A DNA stretch of 42,458 nt from an uncultured Christensenella sp. (GTDB lineage: Bacteria; Bacillota; Clostridia; Christensenellales; Borkfalkiaceae), in NCBI GenBank assembly GCA_910586035.1, contig CAJUHT010000016.1, positions 1 through 42,458 on the forward strand, written 5' to 3'. The notes beneath the pieces were generated by a model that did not search any database, was not told the DNA's origin, and was given only the letters and a program-made list of their open reading frames with translations. Numbering within the stretch: position 1 is the first letter of the stretch; each line of letters opens with the position of its first letter. Shown here in pieces: positions 31,045-39,252 of the stretch. A program made the translations under genes and the position numbers.

Positions 31045-33456
31045 TTATCTTAGTTCTACGTTAAGATTGCGCTTTAAGTTGTTTAAAATCTTTTTTACAA
31101 AGCCGTCTACGCGTTCGGGCGTAAACGCTTCTTCGTTGGGCGTAAAAGTAACGGTAAACGCCATACTCTTTTTGCCTTCGACAACCTGTCTGCCGATATA
31201 CACGTCAAACAGCTTAACTTGGGAAACGTACTTGCACGCCGAATAAATTTCCTTTTCAATCTGCGCGCAGGTTACGGAAACGTCGGCAACGAGCGCAAGG
31301 TCGCGCACAGCTTCGGGGTGCTTGGAAACGGGTTTGTATTTAAACGCGTTGGCGCACTTTCTCAGCGCCTGATAATCGAGTTCGGCAATAAACGCCTTTC
31401 TTTCCATTGCAAGCTCCTCGCAGATTGCGGGGTCGAGCCTGCCGACGTAACCCAGCTCTTTACCGTTGCAGGTTATCTGAGCGCAAACGCCTGGGTGTAG
31501 AAAAGGTTTCTGCGCGGGGGCGTACTCAAATTTGGCGTTTATGCTGTCGGCTATATCTTCTATTATTCCCTTTACGTCGAAGAACGTGCCGCCGCCGAAC
31601 GTGCCTATGCACAGTATTTCCTTTTCCTGCGGCTGTCTTTTAAGGGGAAGCTCGTCGGGTATATAAATTTTGGCAAGTTCGAAAAATTTGCCGTCCGTAT
31701 TGCCGCGTCGCAGGTTGCGCACTATCGTGTTTACCATAGAGGGGGCGAGGGTGGTGCGCATAACCGACAGGTCTTCGCCTATGGGGTTTTTAATCTTGAT
31801 AAATTTCCTTTCGGGCGCGTCCTCGGGGAAATGGAGCATATCCAAATCTTTTTCGGAGTAGAAGGAGTACGTGGAAATTTCGTATAACCCAAGCGCAACC
31901 AGATTGTCTTTCAGGCGGTTTTCGAATTTCTGTTCTTCGCTATATCCGCCGTTGGTGATTAGCGCGGTGGGCATAAACGTACTCTTTACGTGTTCGTAAC
32001 CGTACTCGCGTATTATTTCTTCCGCAATGTCTGCGGAGCCGTCTATATCCTCGCGGTAGGCGGGCACGTCCAATTGCATAGTATCGCTACAAACATTAAC
32101 GCCGAAACCCAGCGACTGCAAAATTTCAACCGCCTTTTGCTTGGGTATTTCTATTCCCAACAGCGCGTTTATTTTATTGAGGCTCACCGTCATTTCCTTC
32201 GCGCCGTCGCGTGAAAATTCTGTTTTAACGTCTACGTGCACGTCGGTTACGGTACCGCAGTCCAACTGCTCTATAAGGTGCAACGCCCTTGCCATAGCGC
32301 GCTCGGTGGTGTATTCGCACACGCCCTTTTCAAACAGAGCCGAGCTGTCGGAGTGTTGCCCAAGCGCGCGCGAAGTTTTTCTTATGCTGTCGCGCGCAAA
32401 CTTTGCGCTTTCAAACAAAAGCTCCTTTGTGCCGTTGGTAATTTCGCTGTTTTCGCCGCCCATAATTCCCGCCAGCGCGCAGGGCTTGGCGCCGTCGCAT
32501 ATTACGAGGTTCTCGCCGTTAAGCTTAAATTTTTTGCCGTCAAGCGTTACTATTTCCTCGCCATCCGCGGCTCTGCGTACTACTATTTCTCTGCCGTCGA
32601 GTCGGGCGCAGTCGAACGCGTGCATAGGCTGACCCATTTCCAAAAGCACGAAGTTGGATATATCCACTAAATTATTGATAGACCTCAGTCCGCACAGCGC
32701 AAGCCGCTTTCTCAGCCACAGGGGGGAAGTTGCGGGGCGCACGTCCTTAACGTAATGAGCGATGTATCTGGGGCATATGTCGGGGGCAATTACCTTTACG
32801 CTTACCTTTTCGCCCTTAGCTTTGGCAGTGTAGGAGCAATCGGGCTCTTTAAGTTTTTTGCCCAATACGGCGGCTACTTCCCTCGCCATACCCAAAACGC
32901 TCTGGCAATCGGGGCGGTTAGCCGTTACGCTTATATCGAATATGCAGTCGTCAAGTCCGAGCAGAGGTTTTACGTCCGCGCCGTTTTCAAAGGAGGAGGG
33001 GAGCAGAAGCAAACCGCAGTAATCGCCGCCGTCGAACATATCGCCGTTTACGCCTATTTCCACGCCCGAACATAGCATACCTTCCGACTCTATGCCGCGC
33101 AGTTTGCCCTTTTTGATTGTCATTACGCCCTCTATCGTAACGTGGTCTTTCGCAGTGGCGTATACGGTTGCGCCTACCAACGCTACGGGCGCCTTAATGC
33201 CCTTTACAACGTTGTCCGCACCGCAACAAATCTGTTTAACTCCGTGCGCGCCGCAATCTACTTTGCACACGTGCAAGTGAGTGCCCTCCACGGGTTCGCA
33301 CTCTGTAACTTCGCCTACGACTACGCCGTTAATTTCTTTGCCTATTTCTATAAGCTCCTCAACTTCGAAGCCGCAACCGAACAGCTTTTTCTGTAATTCT
33401 TCCGCGGTAACGTCCACGTCAACGTAATCTTTCAACCAACTTAAAGGAAGTTTCAT
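31045..33456 (-). CDS. pheT: Phenylalanyl-tRNA synthetase beta subunit, 803 aa
   Basis: Beta chain of the (alpha-beta)2 synthetase that charges tRNA-Phe. Domains in order: N-terminal LKDYVDVD start, tRNA-binding EMAP-like domain (about 40-150), B3/B4 editing region with MGQPMHAFDCARL, B5 domain, the catalytic-like core (NPIGEDLSVMRTTL) and C-terminal FDX-ACB domain (KHPEAVRDLALV). Full length for the family. GAGGTGA precedes the ATG. It follows pheS at 19 bp in the T-box-controlled operon. Confidence 0.98.
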   Translation of the reverse strand: MKLPLSWLKDYVDVDVTAEELQKKLFGCGFEVEELIEIGKEINGVVVGEVTECEPVEGTHLHVCKVDCGAHGVKQICCGADNVVKGIKAPVALVGATVYATAKDHVTIEGVMTIKKGKLRGIESEGMLCSGVEIGVNGDMFDGGDYCGLLLLPSSFENGADVKPLLGLDDCIFDISVTANRPDCQSVLGMAREVAAVLGKKLKEPDCSYTAKAKGEKVSVKVIAPDICPRYIAHYVKDVRPATSPLWLRKRLALCGLRSINNLVDISNFVLLEMGQPMHAFDCARLDGREIVVRRAADGEEIVTLDGKKFKLNGENLVICDGAKPCALAGIMGGENSEITNGTKELLFESAKFARDSIRKTSRALGQHSDSSALFEKGVCEYTTERAMARALHLIEQLDCGTVTDVHVDVKTEFSRDGAKEMTVSLNKINALLGIEIPKQKAVEILQSLGFGVNVCSDTMQLDVPAYREDIDGSADIAEEIIREYGYEHVKSTFMPTALITNGGYSEEQKFENRLKDNLVALGLYEISTYSFYSEKDLDMLHFPEDAPERKFIKIKNPIGEDLSVMRTTLAPSMVNTIVRNLRRGNTDGKFFELAKIYIPDELPLKRQPQEKEILCIGTFGGGTFFDVKGIIEDIADSINAKFEYAPAQKPFLHPGVCAQITCNGKELGYVGRLDPAICEELAMERKAFIAELDYQALRKCANAFKYKPVSKHPEAVRDLALVADVSVTCAQIEKEIYSACKYVSQVKLFDVYIGRQVVEGKKSMAFTVTFTPNEEAFTPERVDGFVKKILNNLKRNLNVELR

Positions 33457-33475
33457 AATCTATTCACCTCGCCGC

Positions 33476-34498
33476 TTATGCCTTGAACTGTTTAAGGAAA
33501 CGAACGTCGCCCTCGAACAGCAGTTTCATATTGTTAATTCCGTATTTCAGCATTGCAATGCGCTCTATGCCCATACCGAAGGCAAAGCCCGAATACTCTT
33601 CGGGGTCTACGCCGCAACCTTCAAGCACGCGCCTGTTTACCATACCCGCGCCCAATACTTCTATCCAGCCCGTGCCCTTGCACAGCCTGCAACCCTTGCC
33701 GCCGCACTCGAAGCAACTTACGTCCACTTCAACGGAAGGTTCGGTAAAGGGGAAGTAGGAGGGGCGCAACCGCGTTTTGACGGCTTCGCCGAAAATTTTG
33801 CGAGCAAACTCGTCGAGCATACCCTTTAAATCGCACAGCGTTATGCCCTTGTCCACAACAAGCCCTTCCATCTGCGAGAACATAGGCGAGTGGGTGGCGT
33901 CGTCGTCGCTGCGGTAAACCTTTCCGGGCGAAAGTATTTTTATTGGCGGCGCGCTCTTTTCCATTACTCTTATTTGACCCGCGCTCGTCTGTGTGCGCAA
34001 AAGCAGGTCGTCGGTAATATAAAACGTATCCTGCATATCCCTTGCGGGGTGGTCGGCGGGAGTGTTGAGGGCGGTAAAGTTGTAGTAATCGCTCTCTATT
34101 TCGGGACCTTCGTAAACGGTAAAGCCCATACCCGAAAATATGGATATGAGTTCGCGCCGAACGAGGGTGTTGGGGTGGTACGCGCCCTTTCTGCCCGTGT
34201 TGCCGGGAAGCGTTACGTCAATCGCTTCGGCGGCGTACTGCTTTTTAAGCTCTCTCGCCTTAATGCTCTTGTCGAGCTTGCCGAACTGCTCTTCCGCCCA
34301 GGTTTTAAGCGCGTTGATTATCATACCCACTTCGGGGCGCTTGTCCTTGGGTACGTCGCGCATTCCCTTCATAAGTTCGGAAACTTCGCCGCTCTTTCCA
34401 AGATATTTCATCTTAATCTGAAATAAGCTGTCGGAAGAATGCACGTCCTTAATCGCGTCTGCAATCTTTTTTTTCAAAAGTTCTATTTTGTCCTGCAT
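33476..34498 (-). CDS. pheS: Phenylalanyl-tRNA synthetase alpha subunit, 340 aa
   Basis: Catalytic alpha chain. N-terminal coiled coil (1-95), then class II motif 2 (VYRSDDDATHSPMFSQMEG) and motif 3 (GFAFGMGIERIAML). A CFECGGKGCRLC knuckle of four cysteines sits before the last strand, seen in clostridial PheS. AAGAGGT lies before the ATG. Expression is set by the upstream T-box. Confidence 0.98.
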   Translation of the reverse strand: MQDKIELLKKKIADAIKDVHSSDSLFQIKMKYLGKSGEVSELMKGMRDVPKDKRPEVGMIINALKTWAEEQFGKLDKSIKARELKKQYAAEAIDVTLPGNTGRKGAYHPNTLVRRELISIFSGMGFTVYEGPEIESDYYNFTALNTPADHPARDMQDTFYITDDLLLRTQTSAGQIRVMEKSAPPIKILSPGKVYRSDDDATHSPMFSQMEGLVVDKGITLCDLKGMLDEFARKIFGEAVKTRLRPSYFPFTEPSVEVDVSCFECGGKGCRLCKGTGWIEVLGAGMVNRRVLEGCGVDPEEYSGFAFGMGIERIAMLKYGINNMKLLFEGDVRFLKQFKA

Positions 34499-34548
34499 AT
34501 ATTACCTCTTGCGGCAAAATCAGTTTTGCCTTGCCGTTTTTTTGTAAA

Positions 34549-34806
34549 TAAAAAACTCCCCGTGTAAAACACAGGGAGTAAATATCTTTTACTCGGTACC
34601 ACCTGATTCCGCAGAAAACTTCCGCCTTATTAGCCCTGTTTACGCAAGGGAAAACGTCGCAAATTACTCTTTAAAAAATTTCACGCGCGCGGCTAACGAG
34701 TGAATACCGTGCTTAAAGCGGATGGGAAACCTTTCAGCCGTTTTCGGGTAACCCTCTCTGTAAACGCTTGCGTAAAGCCCGTCTGTCTCGGTCAACGCCA
34801 ATTTAT
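34549..34806 (-). promoter_or_regulatory. T-box riboswitch, Phe specifier
   Basis: The 356-bp gap before pheS holds a classic T-box leader on the minus strand. The antiterminator motif is AGGTGGTACCGAG (34592-34604). The specifier TTC (Phe) lies at 34702-34704 in the sequence GGTA-TTC-ACTCG on the 3' side of Stem I. Stem I also has AGAGAGGG. The terminator hairpin ACTCCC...GGGAGT (34555-34579) is followed by TTTTTT. Uncharged tRNA-Phe would favour antitermination of pheST. Confidence 0.93.
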
Positions 34807-34812
34807 AACCGA

Positions 34813-34841
34813 ATTATAGCAAAGGCGCGCCCTTCTGTCAA
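34813..34841 (-). promoter_or_regulatory. pheST promoter
   Basis: TTGACA (34836-34841), 17-bp spacer, TATAAT (34813-34818) on the minus strand; exact consensus, start near 34806. Confidence 0.9.
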
Positions 34842-34854
34842 CAAAATTTACCGT

Positions 34855-35232
34855 TTAAAAAATGTTTTCCAATTTAACGGAATACGCGTCGGGCAGGTTT
34901 TTTGTTATTTCCAAAAGCACCTCTATTTTGCCGAGGGCAAGGGGGTACTGCTTTTCGTAAATCAGCCCGCACGCCTCGCTAAGCCAATAGTCCACGTAAG
35001 AGATGTCGTTGTGCGGAATAATTATGTGCAGTCGGCTCTTCTTTTCCGCCCACATCTCCCGCACGGCGTAAGCGTCCTCGCGCGTGGCGTTTTCGTCCTC
35101 GATTTTGTCGTAAAGCGTTTCCAGCGCGGTGTGGAATTCCGTAAGCTGGCTCTTTATATAGTAATCCGTGCCGAAAAAAATTCCAAGGCACAGCGCGATT
35201 GCAATTAGCGTGTAGATAATCGATTTTACCAT
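34855..35232 (-). CDS. DUF4363 family small membrane protein, 125 aa
   Basis: One N-terminal helix (about 4-22), then an extracytoplasmic helical domain rich in acidic residues (LTEFHTALETLYDKIEDENA, HIIIPHNDISYVDYWLSEA). The pattern of a Trp preceding EKKSRLHIIIPH is typical of DUF4363. It overlaps the upstream DUF421 gene by 7 bp and is its usual partner in Clostridia, where the pair is linked to sporulation. Function unknown. Confidence 0.82.
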   Translation of the reverse strand: MVKSIIYTLIAIALCLGIFFGTDYYIKSQLTEFHTALETLYDKIEDENATREDAYAVREMWAEKKSRLHIIIPHNDISYVDYWLSEACGLIYEKQYPLALGKIEVLLEITKNLPDAYSVKLENIF

Positions 35233-35897
35233 TGCCCGCTCACCTGCATATTCAAAATTTTATATGGCTTGCCCTTGGGTTGAAAGTAAACTCTTCCGTT
35301 GCCGTCAACCGTCATAACCAACACGTTTTTGAGTTTAACGCCCTGCTTTTCGGCAAAGTCCTTAACCGACTGCACGGTAACGCCTGCGATTTTAGCGTTC
35401 TTTTCGTCCGCCTTGCCGTTGTCCACAAGCAGTACGGGCAGGGTGGGGGTGGGCTCTTCCTTGGCGAGAGCCGAAAATTTACCGTTGCTTTCGTAAAGTC
35501 CGTAGTAAACGTCGTCGAGATTGAAATATCCCGCGCCGCGCATACTCTCTATAAGGTCGGCAACGTCAAGGTTGTTTTTGCGCAGTTGGTAGCTGTCCAC
35601 GCCGTCCTTGGTAATGACGAGCGAGGGCTTGCCGCAAACTACCGTCTTCATAGGTTTAAACCATAAATCGAGCAACCATACGATTTGGTGCAGAATAAAG
35701 ATTGCTACAATGGAAATAATTCCGTACAGCAACGGTACGGAACTGTCCGCCATAGGTATGCAGGCAAGCTCTGCGATTAGTAGAGTTATAACAAGCTCGA
35801 AGGGTTGCATTTCGCCTATCTGGCTCTTGCCCATAAGTCGCATAATAAGAAGCAGAGTAAAAAATATAATCGCCGTTCTGATAAATATAAGCGCCAT
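35226..35897 (-). CDS. DUF421 (YetF-like) membrane protein, 223 aa
   Basis: Three N-terminal helices (about 4-20, 35-50 and 58-80) followed by a soluble domain with GKPSLVITKDGVD and LIESMRGAGYFNLDDV, and the AEKQGVKLKNVLVMTVDG segment. This is the DUF421 layout. I place the start at ATG 35897 (MALIFIRTAII), since the open frame continues 48 codons upstream but those overlap the divergent folate promoter and look random. No Shine-Dalgarno site is seen. Coupled to the DUF4363 gene. Confidence 0.88.
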   Translation of the reverse strand: MALIFIRTAIIFFTLLLIMRLMGKSQIGEMQPFELVITLLIAELACIPMADSSVPLLYGIISIVAIFILHQIVWLLDLWFKPMKTVVCGKPSLVITKDGVDSYQLRKNNLDVADLIESMRGAGYFNLDDVYYGLYESNGKFSALAKEEPTPTLPVLLVDNGKADEKNAKIAGVTVQSVKDFAEKQGVKLKNVLVMTVDGNGRVYFQPKGKPYKILNMQVSGQW

Positions 35898-35944
35898 AAC
35901 CGTAGTTTTGGCAATTATAATTAAAGTATACGGCTTTAAACGCT

Positions 35945-35972
35945 TTGCATTTTGTTCTAACCGTGTTATAAT
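35945..35972 (+). promoter_or_regulatory. Promoter of the folate operon
   Basis: TTGCAT (35945-35950), a 16-bp spacer and TATAAT (35967-35972). It predicts a 140-nt leader before folC. Confidence 0.7.
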
Positions 35973-35978
35973 GCTTGC

Positions 35979-36119
35979 AATCCGATTGCGTTGCAAGCCC
36001 TCGGGCTTGTTGCAGTGGCGCGGGTTGGACAGCCCTCGCACGAAACGGCGTATTGCCTGCGGTAGTCGGACGCGTCCTTATACGTTAAAAATTAAAGGGC
36101 GCCTCGGGAGGTGTCCTTT
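35979..36119 (+). promoter_or_regulatory. GC-rich structured leader of the folate operon with ribosome-site hairpin
   Basis: Between the promoter and folC lies a leader with several stems: CAAGCC-CTCG-GGCTTG, a GCGCGGG/CCCTCGC stem with one mismatch, and GGCGTATTGCC. The last hairpin (36094-36119: AAAGGGCGCCT, loop CGGG, AGGTGTCCTTT) covers the Shine-Dalgarno GGGAGG (36106-36111) of folC. I could not match it to THF, ZTP, FMN, TPP or cobalamin riboswitch consensus. Because the operon makes folate, an undescribed folate-linked switch is possible. Confidence 0.5.
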
Positions 36120-37333
36120 TGTCATATGGGGATATAATAGGCGGTATAAACGAGGCGGCTAAGCTCGGCAGTAAGTTCGGAACGGAACGCACCCGCGCCC
36201 TGCTCGACGCGCTCGGCTCGCCAGATAAAGGTCTTAAAATAATTCACGTTGCGGGCACCAACGGCAAGGGCAGTTGCTCGGCGTTTATTTCAAACGCGCT
36301 CAAAGCCGCTGGCAAAGCGGTAGGTACGTTTACTTCCCCGCAGGTTTTTTCTTACGAGGAACAGTTTTGCGTCAATTGCGTGCCGCTCGAAAGGCGGGTA
36401 ACAGAAAAGTATATTTCAATGGCGAGCGCGGCGGCGGAAGCAATGGAAGATAAACCCTCTGCGTTCGAAATAGAAACGGCGGCGGCGCTTGAAGCGTTCC
36501 GCAAAGAGGGGTGCGAGTACGCCGTAATCGAGTGCGGGCTCGGCGGCAGGGACGACGCCACCAACGCGGTTGCAAACAAAGTTGCGGCGGCAATAACTTC
36601 CGTATCGATTGAACATACGGCGGAATTGGGCGGAACAATTACGGAAATTTGCAGTGCGAAGAGCGGCATTATAAAAAACTGCCCCGCGGTGGTTAGCGCA
36701 ATGCAGACGGAAGAGGGCAAAGCCTTTTTTAAACGGCTCGGCGCTATATTCGCGGGCGAGGGGCTGGAAGTTATAAAGAGCTCCGCGGAGGGGCAAACGT
36801 TTAAATACAAGGGCGAAACGTATTCCGTAAAAATGCACGGCTCGGCGCAATGCTTTAACGCCGCTGTTGCAATAGAGGTTTGCCGCGTGTTGGGACTTTC
36901 GGCTGGGGATATTCGGCGGGGAATTGCTCAAACGGTTGTTGAAGGCAGGTGCCAAACGGTAATTAAGGGCGGGGTTACCTATATTCTGGACGGCGCGCAC
37001 AATCCCGCGGCGTTTAAGCCGCTCACCGAGCTTTTGGCGTTCTGCCCAAAACCCGCGGCGCTTGTGTTCGGCTGTCTTTCGGATAAGGACGTTTGCGGCG
37101 CGGCGGAAGCGCTCGCTCCGCACTTTCGGTCAGTCGTGCTGTTTTCGCCAAAAAGTTACAGGGCAATGGAATTGGAGCGCATATATGGTGCGTTTAAAGG
37201 CAAAATTGAAGTTATAACCACGGCGGAAACGGTAGAAGCCGCGCTCTCAAAGGCGGCGGGAAAAACGGTGGTTGTGTGCGGTTCGTTCACCGCGTTAAAG
37301 GAGGCGAGAGAGTGGATAGAGAAAAGGCAATGA
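36119..37333 (+). CDS. folC: Folylpolyglutamate synthase / dihydrofolate synthase, 404 aa
   Basis: ATP-dependent ligase adding glutamate to dihydropteroate and folates. P-loop AGTNGKGS (residues about 43-50), TSPQVFSYEEQF, ECGLGGRDDATNAV and LDGAHNP are family motifs. A TTG start at 36119 fits GGGAGG seven bases upstream; the first residues SYGDIIGGI are appropriate. The stop overlaps a micro-ORF by ATGA. Bifunctional or single activity cannot be judged from sequence. Confidence 0.95.
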   Translation: MSYGDIIGGINEAAKLGSKFGTERTRALLDALGSPDKGLKIIHVAGTNGKGSCSAFISNALKAAGKAVGTFTSPQVFSYEEQFCVNCVPLERRVTEKYISMASAAAEAMEDKPSAFEIETAAALEAFRKEGCEYAVIECGLGGRDDATNAVANKVAAAITSVSIEHTAELGGTITEICSAKSGIIKNCPAVVSAMQTEEGKAFFKRLGAIFAGEGLEVIKSSAEGQTFKYKGETYSVKMHGSAQCFNAAVAIEVCRVLGLSAGDIRRGIAQTVVEGRCQTVIKGGVTYILDGAHNPAAFKPLTELLAFCPKPAALVFGCLSDKDVCGAAEALAPHFRSVVLFSPKSYRAMELERIYGAFKGKIEVITTAETVEAALSKAAGKTVVVCGSFTALKEAREWIEKRQ

Positions 37334-37368
37334 AAGCGGTTAAAGATTTGCTTGAAGCGCTTGTATGA
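37330..37368 (+). CDS. Micro-ORF 1 between folC and folP (12 aa)
   Basis: MKAVKDLLEALV. Its ATG overlaps the folC stop as ATGA (37330-37333), with GAGAAAAGGC just before as a ribosome site. Its stop overlaps the next micro-ORF by ATGA. It may be the 5' part of a small gene broken by a frameshift. Too short for any function call. Confidence 0.4.
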   Translation: MKAVKDLLEALV

Positions 37369-37472
37369 CCTGCCGCGGCGTAAAAAAGAGCGGCAGTAAA
37401 ACGGTTACCTATAAAGTTATGGGAGATTTCCCGAAGGATAAAATTACCGAAATATGTGCGTTGAACAAATGA
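37365..37472 (+). CDS. Micro-ORF 2 between folC and folP (35 aa)
   Basis: A small basic peptide (MTCRGVKKSGSKTVTYKVMG, then DFPKDKITEICALNK). ATGA overlaps join it to micro-ORF 1 at 37365-37368 and to folP at 37469-37472. It has no ribosome site of its own, so it would be translated by coupling. Family unknown. Together with micro-ORF 1 it could be a frameshifted 47-residue gene. Confidence 0.45.
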   Translation: MTCRGVKKSGSKTVTYKVMGDFPKDKITEICALNK

Positions 37473-38248
37473 TAGTAGGCGGTCAAGCCTTTAAAAACCG
37501 TACTTACGTTATGGCTATCGTCAACCTCACTCCCGACAGCTTCTGGAAGGAGAGCAGGGCGAGCGGGGACGACGTTCTTTTCAGAGTGGAGCGCGCTTTA
37601 AAAGAGGGCGCGGCTATAATCGACCTCGGAGCGCAGTCTACCCGTCCGGGGTACGTTGAAGTTTCCGCCGAGGAAGAAATAAGGCGGCTGGAACAACCGC
37701 TAAAAGCAATTAAGAGCCGTTTCGACGTTCCCGTTTCGGTGGATACGTACTATTCCAAGTGCGCAAGGGCGGCTTTGTCGCTGGGCGCGGATATGGTCAA
37801 CGACGTGTGGGGGCTTACGTACGACGGCGATATGGCGGACGTGATTGCAGAAGCGGGCGCTTCCGTCTGCATTATGCACAATGCGGCGGAAAAGCTTACG
37901 GGCGATATATTTCCGCAAATAAACGGCTTTTTGAAAAATTCGGTGGATATAGCTTTAAAGGCGGGAATAGCCGCCGATAAAATTTGCGTGGACGGCGGCA
38001 TAGGTTTCGCCAAGGACAGGGAGCAGAATTGGCAACTTCTCAACGGCTACGAAAAGCTTTCGGAAGTCGGCTATCCCTTGTTGCTCGGCACAAGCCGCAA
38101 ATCTATGTTCGGGGGCGTAGCCGAGGACAGGCTTGCCGCCACGCTGGAAAGCACGCGCCTCGCCGTGAAAAAAGGAGTGCTGTTCGTGCGGGTGCACGAC
38201 GTTGCCGAAAACGTAAGGGTTATCGAGGAAGAGTATGCAAAAGGTTAA
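37454..38248 (+). CDS. folP: Dihydropteroate synthase, 264 aa
   Basis: Condenses 6-hydroxymethyl-dihydropterin pyrophosphate with p-aminobenzoate; the sulfonamide target. AIVNLTPDSF, GAQSTRPG, SVDTYYSKCA, VNDVWG and GTSRKSMFG (catalytic Lys) are present. The usual GGESTRPG appears as GAQSTRPG. Two starts are possible: ATG 37454 and ATG 37469; the second overlaps micro-ORF 2 by ATGA and starts with the family-like VGGQAFKNRTYV. Overlaps folB-folK by 14 bp. Confidence 0.95.
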   Translation: MCVEQMIVGGQAFKNRTYVMAIVNLTPDSFWKESRASGDDVLFRVERALKEGAAIIDLGAQSTRPGYVEVSAEEEIRRLEQPLKAIKSRFDVPVSVDTYYSKCARAALSLGADMVNDVWGLTYDGDMADVIAEAGASVCIMHNAAEKLTGDIFPQINGFLKNSVDIALKAGIAADKICVDGGIGFAKDREQNWQLLNGYEKLSEVGYPLLLGTSRKSMFGGVAEDRLAATLESTRLAVKKGVLFVRVHDVAENVRVIEEEYAKG

Positions 38249-39032
38249 AATTACGGGGCTTGAAGTAACAGCCCGCCACGGCGTTCTGGCGGAGGAGAAG
38301 GTAAACGCACAGCCGTTTGTTTTCGACGCGACGATAGATTGCGATTTTTCCGCCGCCGCTTTAAACGACGATTTGAACCTTACGGTAAACTATGCGGAAG
38401 CGTGCCAAGCATTAACCGACTTTTGTAAAGTGAACTGTTTCAATCTTATAGAAACGCTGGCTTGCCGTTCGGCGCGGCTGTTGCTTGAAAAATTTCCTAT
38501 TGCAAACAGAGCGGAAGTAACGGTGCATAAGCCCGAGGCTCCGATAGGTCTGCCGTTTAAAGACGTTTCTGTTACAGCCGCGGCGGAGAGAAACAAGGCG
38601 TTGCTTTCTCTCGGTTCGAGCGCGGGCGACAGAAAGCAAACGTTGGACGGCGCGCTCTCCGCTCTCGACGGGGTGGACGGCGTAAAAATATTAAAGGTTT
38701 CCAAGTATATCGAAACGGAGCCGTACGGCGGCGCGGCTAAAAATATGTTTTTAAACTGCGCGGCGGTTGCCGAGTGTCTTATTTCCCCGCGGCGGTTGCT
38801 TGAAGAAATTCACAAAATAGAAAAGAGTTTTGGGCGCGTTCGCACCGTTCGCTGGGGGGACAGAACGCTGGATATAGATATCGTATTTTTCGGTGATAAA
38901 GCAATAGCCGAAGAAGGGCTGTGCGTTCCCCACCCCGACTATTTAAACCGCCCGTTCGTACTCGTTCCATTAAAGGAAATCGCGCCCGACTTCGTGTGCC
39001 CAAAAACGTTTAAACGCATAGCCGATATGTAG
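38235..39032 (+). CDS. Fused dihydroneopterin aldolase and HPPK, 265 aa
   Basis: The chain joins FolB (1-115) and FolK (about 120-265). FolB has ARHGVLAEEK with the active-site Glu and HKPEAPI with the Lys. FolK begins LLSLGSSAGDRKQTL (where LGSN is usual, so Asn is Ser) and has RWGDRTLDIDIVFFGD with the two metal-binding Asp residues (usual form GPRTLDLD). FolB makes 6-hydroxymethyl-dihydropterin and FolK pyrophosphorylates it, then FolP uses it, so the operon order equals pathway order. No GTP cyclohydrolase I (folE) is seen here. Confidence 0.94.
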   Translation: MQKVKITGLEVTARHGVLAEEKVNAQPFVFDATIDCDFSAAALNDDLNLTVNYAEACQALTDFCKVNCFNLIETLACRSARLLLEKFPIANRAEVTVHKPEAPIGLPFKDVSVTAAAERNKALLSLGSSAGDRKQTLDGALSALDGVDGVKILKVSKYIETEPYGGAAKNMFLNCAAVAECLISPRRLLEEIHKIEKSFGRVRTVRWGDRTLDIDIVFFGDKAIAEEGLCVPHPDYLNRPFVLVPLKEIAPDFVCPKTFKRIADM

Positions 39033-39074
39033 CCGTTTAAAGCGCGTCAATTTGAACCCGTTCCAATCTATTTT

Positions 39075-39098
39075 TTGTGCAATTTGCACAATCTTTTA
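39075..39098 (+). terminator. Weak terminator after the folate operon
   Basis: TTGTGC-AATTT-GCACAA (39075-39091) followed by TCTTTTATT. Only 6 bp of stem. Confidence 0.5.
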
Positions 39099-39107
39099 TT
39101 ATATGTA

Positions 39108-39136
39108 TATACAAAATCTGCGCCAAGTGCTATAAT
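39108..39136 (+). promoter_or_regulatory. Promoter of the Ppx/GppA gene
   Basis: TATACA (39108-39113), 17-bp spacer and an extended -10 TGC-TATAAT (39131-39136). The leader is about 110 nt. Confidence 0.65.
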
Positions 39137-39163
39137 TGCGCATAGTGGAAAGAATATTGTTTT

Positions 39164-39185
39164 TCGCGCACGGGCGCGATTTTTT
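39164..39185 (+). promoter_or_regulatory. Terminator-like hairpin within the ppx leader
   Basis: TCGCGC-ACGG-GCGCGA (39164-39179) followed by TTTTTT (39180-39185). It lies between the promoter and the start codon 68 bases later, so it may be a transcription attenuator. Confidence 0.5.
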
Positions 39186-39252
39186 CCGCCCAACGCAAGC
39201 TGATTTTACTTTATTCGGGTTTGAATACAAACCTTGAAAGGAGCGTTATATT

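Noticed and set aside
35898..36041. N-terminal extension of the DUF421 gene by 48 codons
   Set aside because: It overlaps the divergent folate promoter and leader and has no family similarity; ATG 35897 fits the first membrane helix.
35979..36090. Known THF or ZTP riboswitch upstream of folC
   Set aside because: The conserved core sequences of both classes, as I know them, are missing; reported as an unassigned leader instead.
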